Shown here one piece after another: positions 57,178 to 64,000 of a DNA stretch of 64,000 bases. This stretch comes from Boletus sp. NGJ. Taxonomy: Eukaryota; Basidiomycota; Agaricomycetes; Boletales; Boletaceae. How positions within the stretch are numbered: position 1 is the first letter of the stretch; every line of letters begins with the position of its first letter. The notes under the pieces are model-generated. The model saw only the letters and a list, made by a program, of their open reading frames with translations. It did not search any database and had not been told where the DNA came from. Location: positions 1-64,000 of the forward strand of contig JAGTXK010000139.1 in the NCBI GenBank assembly GCA_019096195.1, in the 5' to 3' direction. The position numbers and the translations under genes were made by a program.

Positions 57178-59574
57178 TTATCTTCCCTCTATGAGACCTG
57201 CTCGCTCGTCCGCTGTCTCGTTCTCGTCAACGGACTTGCGTTCCCCACGTCGTTTTTTAGCTGCACTCTCGGTTTCATCGTCGCTTCCAGCATCCTCGTC
57301 GCCAATCTCAAAAACGACATGGTCTTCCGCGAGCACCTCAGGTCCCCTACGGTTATTGACAAGGGTAATTTCATCGTCTTCCCGGGTTGCAATCCGGCGT
57401 TGAAGGGCTTCAAGATCATAGTCTTCAGCGTCTTCGTCTTCCTGAGCGATCTCATCCGACATAGCGAGCGTAGATATCGGATTTGCGGGTAAGTATGATG
57501 CTGTTCAAAAAGGGGGGAGGACTTATCTCCGGTTGTTCTCGGTCGGGCGCCAAAGGTACGCTATTGACCAGAACGAAATGAAGTAGAGTATTGCAAGGTA
57601 CCCGTCAAGTAGCCACCACCGTATGCGCCAAGACTTAGCGGCATAATCTATCAAGTAATCGGCCGTCAAGGGGAACTGATCCATCATCGAACGAACGGAC
57701 CTTCGGCCAACCGGTCGGAGAACGCCATGGATGACACGACAAAAAAGATGGCAATCACAACAACCGTCGCAAGCAGGATGTGGTACAACCGCTTGAACAT
57801 AGTCAACTTGTACCGTTGTTTACGGATGGTCAATTGCGTCATCGTGCCTAGAAACGCGGGTTAATAATTCCGGTGAGCAGCGAGAGGACACTCTACCGTT
57901 GAGAGAATATAGGATCCACATGAGGAAACCACTCAGTGTAAATGCTAATGGTATGATGAACAGAAGGAGGACCAAGGCTGAGGTTGACTCCAGTTCAAGT
58001 TCAACGATGCCAACAGCGTATAATACTTGAACGACCATAAGTAGGGGGATTCTAGCACTCCGGATGACGCACCTCCAAAGATGAAATGTGCTCCAGCCAT
58101 GATTTTGCATTTCAGCATTGTCTTACCCAGGGATTCTCGTACGACACTAAGACCAAGCGACACGACTAGCAGCATAAAAAATGACAATGCATTCCTGCCC
58201 GCATCGAGTATAGCGACTGCGAAGAAAGGTCAGTGGGGGCTGATTCAATTAAGCAAAATGCACCGACCCACAAAAAGGAAAAAAGTTGATGCCATGTTCT
58301 TGCCGTGTGCGTTGAGATACCTATAGTACACTGCCAGTTTTGTTAATCAAACAACCCGTTCCAAAGTAAGGGCAGTAATTTACCCCAATTTGCCACCATC
58401 TCTATGACAAGAAACCCGATCAGACCTGATAGATAATACTGCATAGCATATACGTGATGAGCTGATCGATATTCCTTTATTTATGAGACTGCATACCTGA
58501 ATAGGTAGGAGTTCCGTAAGATGCCTGTAGCAAATATACGCCCAGGCTAAGCCGACTAGCGTATATGCAAAGAACATAATGAGGTAGAACTACAGAGTAT
58601 CTGCAAGTGTGTTTATGGAGGTGAGAAGGAGAACTTACGTTGACTTTTGGGTAATCACCCGCAGGAAGTTCACCGTCAAAGGTATTTTTAAAAAGAACGA
58701 CACCGTTGTATGTTGGATGGAGAGGGACATCAGTCGAGGCCTGGCGAGCGGCAGTTGGAGTCATCATTGTAACAGGTACAATAGCTGTAGGGAAGGGGCA
58801 TGATACAATTGTCATCATATTAGAAATGAACAACTTGCCTATGCAATAATATCCTGTCTTGCGGACCTGGTATTGTATGGGGGATGTGTAATATAGGGTC
58901 CCCGAGGGACTTGGGTTTAGGGGATCATTATCACGCCGAGAGACATGACCCATGACTGGTGCAACATCCCTTGCGAGCCAGGGTGACGTGTTATCTTCTG
59001 AGGGAGGGGTTGGATTCCCTTGGGGGTCATCCCAAAGGGAAGGGGGAGTGCTTTCTGTGACACTTGTCGGGCTGAGTGCAACACTCGCAGTCCAGAAGCT
59101 GGTCTGTGTTATGAGTGTTTGGTCATTTGGGTCCTCGGTGTTAAGAATGAATTTCCCAATGTCCTCGTAGGAGCACAAGCCAGATTTCACAACATCTGTT
59201 GTGCAGACATAGGTTTTCTGCTGATACGAGGTCGTCGTGAGTGGGCTGTGACCGCAGCAACGCGGGCGTCACTCACGGGGAGAGAATCGTCTGTTTCTGA
59301 CGTGACTCTGCCTAGGTACTTGACGTCTTTCCACTCGTATATGACCATGGCTACCTGGCCCTGAGACGAGCCAGCATCGAACGTGACTGGTGTTAAGTTG
59401 AGTATTTGTGACCGTTATCAGGGACACAAAAGCGCGCATACCGTTGATGTAGGTCTCTGGGCCACCCCACATGCCCGAGCACACCTGCCTGGAGTAGTCC
59501 GAGTCCGAGAATGGGGCTTCATAGGCGATGGCGAGCGAGACTGCGCTGAGCAACGCCAACAGCGACCACGCCAT
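57178..59574 (-). CDS. PTM1/GPR107-type seven-transmembrane protein
   Basis: Lung seven-TM receptor-like family; relatives act in Golgi and endosome trafficking. Exons 59574-59442, 59386-59277, 59217-58839, 58784-58639, 58589-58497, 58438-58384, 58330-58268, 58216-58073, 58025-57897, 57847-57701, 57647-57527, 57469-57178; 603 aa. A signal peptide (MAWSLLALLSAVSLAIAYEA) and a Cys-containing luminal domain precede seven helices, including YLIMFFAYTLVGLAWAYICY, FFMLLVVSLGLSVVRESLGK and LLATVVVIAIFFVVSSMAFS. Then comes RWWLLDGYLAILYFISFWSI, YLWRPTENNRR and an acidic cytosolic tail. The third intron is GC-AG (GCAAGT). The last intron appears to be AT-AC. If it were not spliced the protein would stop at NNRR and lose its 97-residue tail. 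Confidence 0.9.
57470..57526 (-). other. Putative AT-AC intron in the PTM1-like gene
   Basis: On the minus strand the intron starts ATAAGTCCTC and ends GATATCTAC (57 nt). Removing it joins CGG-AG to G-CTC and gives NNRRLAMSDEIAQ, in frame with the long acidic tail. No GT or GC donor in the area restores the frame. ATACTTACC near the 3' side could be the branch site. The donor resembles a U2-type site with its first G replaced by A, not the ATATCC of U12 introns. Confidence 0.7.
58785..58838 (-). other. GC-AG intron in the PTM1-like gene
   Basis: The donor is GCAAGT, the best GC-donor consensus, and the acceptor is CTACAG. It is 54 nt and in frame without stops, so retention is possible. Splicing gives GYYCIAIVPVT, which is more natural than the extra 18 residues. 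Confidence 0.7.
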
Positions 59575-59781
59575 GTCGCAGAGATATTGGAAGTGTTTGT
59601 TGCGGTTTGTTGTACAACGCCTTAGACTCCTTCCGCAGTCTTAATGCGGGACAGTCACGTGGTCACCACCCACTTACTGCTGAGCGGTGACATTCGACGC
59701 TCATCGTGGTACTGAACGATACTCGAGTCCCACCTATACTGCCACTGAGATCACAGCGCATTCGAGGGCAACACGCAAACC
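59575..59781. promoter_or_regulatory. Bidirectional promoter between the PTM1-like gene and SNX4
   Basis: 207 bp separate the divergent start codons of two membrane-trafficking genes. No specific site is claimed. Confidence 0.45.
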
Positions 59782-61597
59782 ATGCACGGCGAGGAGGAGG
59801 ATGTCTTTGACAGCGTAACTTGGGAGTCCGCCTCAGCACCCTATGATGTCGATCCCAGGGTACATCCCTCGGGACCTGGGTTCAAGCAGAGCACGGCTGG
59901 AGTAGAGGAGCCGCGCGGACCTCACGATCCAAAGTGGGAAGGATACCTCATCACGATGGTCAAGGATCCCGTGAAAGAGCTCGCAGAGACAAAGGATGCA
60001 TACGTATCCTACCTGGTCACAGCGAAGGTCTGCGACGCCCCTCATTTCGTGTGCTTTCCGTACTTACTCGGGCGAAAGACAAATCTTCCCATATTCTCTT
60101 CCCCCAATCCATCGTCCCGTCGACGGTTCACAGATTTCGTCTTCCTGCGGGATCATCTAGTAAAGGATTTCCCGGCATGCGTGGTACCAGCACTCCCGGA
60201 CAAGCACCGGCTTGGTATGTTTCGCCATAGATTGTGCAGCATAGTATTCAATCACCCTCAGAGTATATCACTGGCGATAGATTCAGCCCCGAATTTATGG
60301 AACGCCGTCGATTAGAGTATGTCCACTCAGGAGCTGTCAAGTCTCTTGAACTGACCCGAAGAAGTCTTCATCGGTTTTTGCAGCGGATAGTACGGCATCC
60401 TACTCTGCAACGCAGCACGCTTGTTCGCGCCTTCTTCGAGTCTACAGAATGGGTATGGTATTCGTTCGCTTCCTAACCGTACTCACCACGATTCTGCAAC
60501 AGCATGTCTTCATGCATCAGCACCTTGCTCACCCTCCTGGTCCTGAACCCACGCCGGGAATTATTGACAACATCTCAGACACCCTCTTGAACGCTTTTGC
60601 CCGAGTCCGCAAGCCCGACGAGCGCTTCCTACACATGCGCGAGTCAGTTGACAAATTTGAGGACGGTCTTGTCCTTAGTGAGCGCCTTTGGAATCGTATT
60701 CGTGGGCGGACGAATGGTAAGTCGGTGGGGTTTACATTTTTCATGGGGAATTCTGAGGCTAAACGAGAGGCAAACTGGAATCCGGTGAAGACCTTACGGC
60801 CGACTATCATGATTTCGCTGTCGCCGTTCAGGGCCTCGGATTTCTGGAGTCAGGAATTACAGATCCGCTCAATCACTTCTCGAACACCCTCCTCGAGTTT
60901 TCCGCGCTCCTTCGTCATAAGGTATTTACCTTCTCATCTTTCTTTAGCCCTGTCATGACATCACTTCCCTTGCCAGACGCAGACGACCACTGACCCATTT
61001 CTCGTACATCTTCACTCGCTGCTTACTTATTCTCATGCGAATCGAGCCGTTTTGAAGCTTCGTGATCAGAAGCAGCTCGACTTTGAGGAACTTTCTGACT
61101 ACTTGTCTGGTGTTACGCTCGAACGCGACCGCCTATCGGCGGTAATATCCGGCCATGCAGGAAGTTCGGGATTAGGACTGAGCGCTTACCTTAAGGATAA
61201 GGTAGACGCGATGCGCGGTGCAGATGACGACCGAAGTCGGGTGGAGAAGATGCGGAAATTAGACCTCAAGATCAAAGAGGTATGTAGTTCCTCCCTCCCA
61301 TTTCGATGTTAAAATTACCATGGAAAATAGCTCCAAGATGCGGTTACCACTGCGCATGAAACATCTGATGCCTTCAGCGACGAGACGTTGAGGGAGCAAA
61401 CCATTTTCCAGTATTCAAAGGAAGCGGAGATGAAAGAGATGCTAAGCAACCTTGCTGACGGGGAGATTGAATTTTACCAATCTGTAAGACAAATCATGTC
61501 CTTTTGATGTTGGGCTGACTTCGACATTCATTTGTAGGCGATGGAAGAGTGGGAGCGAATTATACCTATTATCCAACGTATACGAGTGGACGTTTAG
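59782..61597 (+). CDS. SNX4: Sorting nexin 4 (Snx4/Atg24)
   Basis: PX-BAR protein that binds PI3P on endosomes and works in recycling and selective autophagy. Exons 59782-60027, 60079-60214, 60262-60452, 60503-60716, 60770-60921, 60977-61279, 61331-61483, 61538-61597; 484 aa. The PX domain (about 50-190) has SYLVTAKTNLPIF, RRRFTDFVFLRDHL, VVPALPDKH and the Pro/Arg lipid-binding face, then LQRIVRHPTLQRS. The BAR region (about 220-480) includes DYHDFAVAVQGLGFLESGIT and ends in FYQSAMEEWERIIPIIQRI. All seven introns are 46-55 nt and close the frame. Normal length for fungal Snx4. Confidence 0.95.
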
Positions 61598-61811
61598 TAC
61601 TGATCTGTCATGTTTCTTTTACTGCTGCACACGTCGCTGGTATATTTTACATGGACTCCAATGGTCATCCGCGATTAAGGTAGTGCTTCAAGGTACTGCA
61701 GGGTTCAGTCGGTGGACATCACCAACATACAGGCAGAGCGATTTCTAATTTACACAGGTTTCTCGCTTTCTTTCCCTTTTTGATCGGAATTGATTCTGTT
61801 GTGCGGTTTTT

Positions 61812-62801
61812 TCAGCCTTTTATGTTTCTCATCTGATTCCTGTACAGCGAAAGAGAGCTATGACATTCGTCAAGGAAGGAGTCCCCGAGGCTGAGTACCA
61901 TGAGACTCACGTTGATTATACCCGTTTCAACAGCTCGCAGGAAATGAAGCTGGGCATCATCTGGTGTTCCTGCAGTGGTGTACTGCTTGTCGGCGGGTAC
62001 CCATGGGGGTGGATCCTGATTCACCTCATCTTGAGGCCCAACCGGCGCATCTTTATCATCATGAAGCTCCGATACGATTGCAAACGAGGCTTCGTCTGTA
62101 ACATAGTTGGCATAAATCGCTTGAATTGACAGCGCAAGGCAAGTACCTTGGGATTCAAGCGCGCCCAGCTGAGACTCGATCATACTTAGTTTGACTAAAA
62201 ATGCGCGGAAATATCGACTGAGAGTCGCGGACGACATCGCTTCTTGGACACTTACATGAAGCAAGGGTCAACTCAATCCATGGGATACTGGTCTGTCTTA
62301 CCTGACGTCCCTGTTGTAAGCCTCGACCTCTATCATGTTTTGTACAGAAAAAATGAATCGTTCAAGGGCAACTTGGTCCTTGTCTTTTATCACGACTACC
62401 ACTTTTTGGATGTTCCCCTGCGCAGGGAAGTCCAGAGCCGCTCTGCTATCGACGGGGTTTACGTTGCTGACTCACCAAAGCGAGCTCGTCGGCGATGGCC
62501 TTGACTGCGCCGGAGATGTATTCATTAAGAGCAGGGTGACGCGACTGAAACACTGGCATATCATACTTCTTTCTTCTCACAAATAGATCTGGTGGGTATA
62601 TCTGGCGAACGTATAGGATAGTATGGATAGCGACTTCAACTGAGGGTGGATAAGGAACCAACACGAAGGTGAAGCTTTTGTAGGCTCACGGAACTCGGTA
62701 ATCCCTTGGACGGCTTCTAGCTTATGATTTCAGCAGATTGCATTCTTTTCGCGGTTGTGGGACGGGTGCGTACGGTTAAAGCTGAGCGAGATGTCTAGCA
62801 T
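61812..62801 (-). CDS. REV7: DNA polymerase zeta subunit Rev7 (MAD2L2), HORMA domain
   Basis: HORMA protein that bridges Rev3 in translesion synthesis and works in double-strand-break repair choice. Exons 62801-62774, 62713-62690, 62639-62476, 62417-62302, 62250-62147, 62089-61812; 237 aa. Diagnostic: GITEFLEVAIHTILYVR, then QIYPPDLFVRRKKYDMPVFQ, RHPALNEYI, VVVVIKDKDQVALERFIFSV, and a C-terminal segment NVSLMVLSLGDSFLDECHSS. The region about 150-190 is a longer, acidic insertion than in human. The first two exons are 28 and 24 nt; the acceptors at 62714 and 62251 were chosen for frame. The intron at 62090-62146 is in frame and could be retained. Convergent with SNX4 (214 bp). Confidence 0.9.
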
Positions 62802-63038
62802 GGAGATTACCTCTGAGGTGTCCTTGGAACTGAAGCAGGTGTGCACGTTGGACTGAAATTGGCGGCGATAAACTTGATTTGGTATGTCAACCTCAGTTGA
62901 CGCATGTTTGCTCGACTGATAGAATATGTTTTATGTTTTGGGTTGGACATGACCATCGCTGGCAGCGTTTCTCTCTTGCTCGTCTTTATTCTAACTTATA
63001 TCTCTTTACAGGTCGCGCCTTAGCCCTCCCCACTCACC
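62802..63038. promoter_or_regulatory. Bidirectional promoter between REV7 and glycogenin
   Basis: 237 bp between divergent start codons; no gene seen. The half next to glycogenin is T-rich (TTTCTCTCTTGCTCG to TATATCTCTTTAC). Confidence 0.4.
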
Positions 63039-64000
63039 ATGTCCATTCGTTATGCTTTCGTCACGCTGCTCACCTCCGACGCCTACCTGCCAGGCGCACT
63101 CACCATCGCTGGCGCACTGAAGGATGTTCATCGTCTCCTCCCATCAGATCAAACGATAGAATACGAGACCGTTTGTCTTGTTACACCAGAGACGGTCGAT
63201 GTCACCACCATCAGGGTCCTCAGGAGGGCATTCGACGTGGTTGTCGGTGTCGAAATAATCGTTCCACCTGATACCGAATCCCTGACTTTACTTGGTGCGT
63301 GTTCTTCCCTTGCATTTTATACATCACGAGTCCACACGCAGGGGCGTCATCGGATCACTTCCGCGTGGTACAATCAATTCAATCGTCCACGTGTGTCTGC
63401 CTGCTTCCAACCCACATCCGGAGCATGCATTCATGCAACGTTGTTTCCTGCCGTTTTATCACACTCTCGACATTTCTTTCAACCTGACATTGCTTTTCTG
63501 GTTCTTTAGGGCGCCCAGACCTAGATACGGCTCTGACAAAATTGCACGTCTTCCGTCTCACGCAATACTCCAAGGTAATATTTCTGGATGCGGACGTACT
63601 TCCTCTCCACCCTCTATCCCACCTCTTCCATCTCGATCATGAGTTCTCTGCCGTCCCGGATGTTGGATGGCCAGATATATTCAACTCCGGTGTGATGGTG
63701 TTATCACCCGGCACGGACAAGTTCGAAGAGCTTCGCGAACTCTTAAACACCAAAGGTACCTGGGATGGGGCAGATCAGGGTCTCCTGAACGAGTGGAGAG
63801 GCAACAATTGGAACAGACTCAGTTTCACGTACAACACCACGCCAACAGCCATCTATACGTCAGTCGTATCGGCCTTGCTGTTTTAATGGTCATCTGACTG
63901 TATCGATTTTAGCTATGCCCCGGCATATCAGCGCTTTGGATCTCAAATATCAGTCATCCACTTCATAGGCCCTCATAAACCTTGGCACTCGATCCCTGAC
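63039..64000 (+). CDS. Glycogenin (GT8 glucosyltransferase), 3' end outside the window
   Basis: Self-glucosylating primer of glycogen synthesis, using UDP-glucose and Mn2+. Exons 63039-63294, 63510-63858 and 63913 onward, 231 codons visible. Motifs: AFVTLLTSDAYLPGALTIAG at the start, then TKLHVFRLTQYSKVIFLDAD with the DxD metal site, FNSGVMVLSPG, and DQGLLNEW. The last exon gives YAPAYQRFGSQISVIHFIGP then HKPW, the family signature. The first intron is 215 nt, long for this genome, and its sequence is C/T-rich. The acceptor Tyr and the C-terminal glycogen-synthase-binding region should lie beyond base 64000. Confidence 0.94.

Noticed and set aside
1-64000. CRISPR arrays, bacterial operons, phage or retroviral genes, and antiphage-type systems
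   Set aside because: None seen. The gene structures and protein families are eukaryotic and fungal throughout.

Overview
The window is nuclear DNA of a filamentous basidiomycete fungus, probably a mushroom-forming lineage. Evidence: very dense genes on both strands, almost all split by GT-AG introns of about 45-60 nt, several very small exons, and protein sequences that read as fungal orthologues (CK1, CFD1, RPB6, DMC1, BDP1, SLA2, CWC25, RPB2, SNX4, REV7). I see no bacterial operons, CRISPR array or viral genes. The assignment to basidiomycetes comes from gene architecture and sequence flavour; I could not run a search.

Layout. 1-1534: a Tc1/mariner transposon whose left end lies just outside the window, followed by AT-rich sequence of unclear content to about 3.25 kb. 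3.8-9.2 kb, plus strand: casein kinase 1, the Fe-S scaffold CFD1 and a disordered protein with an RRM-like tail. 10.2-13.9 kb, minus: a three-RRM RNA-binding protein. 14.7-15.4 kb, plus: RPB6. 15.6-23.2 kb, minus: an Hst3/4-type sirtuin, a secreted RNase T2, the meiotic recombinase DMC1, an intron-containing tRNA-Phe and the Pol III factor BDP1. 23.3-28.4 kb: two unrecognised proteins that converge. 29.7-34.7 kb: SURF1/SHY1 and SLA2/END4, divergent. 35.1-37.8 kb: a small voltage-sensor-like membrane protein and CWC25. 37.8-52.7 kb: a mixed stretch with low coding density, then a COQ11-like gene, an MFS transporter and a fructosamine-kinase gene that each need frameshifts to be read, plus a heavily decayed old-yellow-enzyme pseudogene. 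Intact CQD1/ADCK2-like and ADE1 genes, and one small hypothetical gene, lie among them. 52.9-64 kb: RPB2, a PTM1/GPR107-type seven-TM protein, SNX4/ATG24, REV7 and glycogenin (cut by the window end).

Functional themes. Most genes are conserved housekeeping genes: transcription (RPB2, RPB6, BDP1), splicing (CWC25), endocytosis and trafficking (SLA2, SNX4, PTM1), mitochondria and coenzyme Q (SURF1, COQ11-like, CQD1-like) and genome maintenance or meiosis (DMC1, REV7, Hst3/4). Several neighbours are divergent pairs with only 70-240 bp between start codons, which suggests shared promoters.

The most unusual signals are in gene structure: an apparent AT-AC intron in the PTM1-like gene, four GC-AG introns (two in DMC1, one each in RPB2 and the PTM1-like gene), a 9-nt microexon in DMC1 and a 19-nt microexon in RPB6. 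All exon models were derived by hand from reading-frame closure and family knowledge. I found no clear new multi-gene system.
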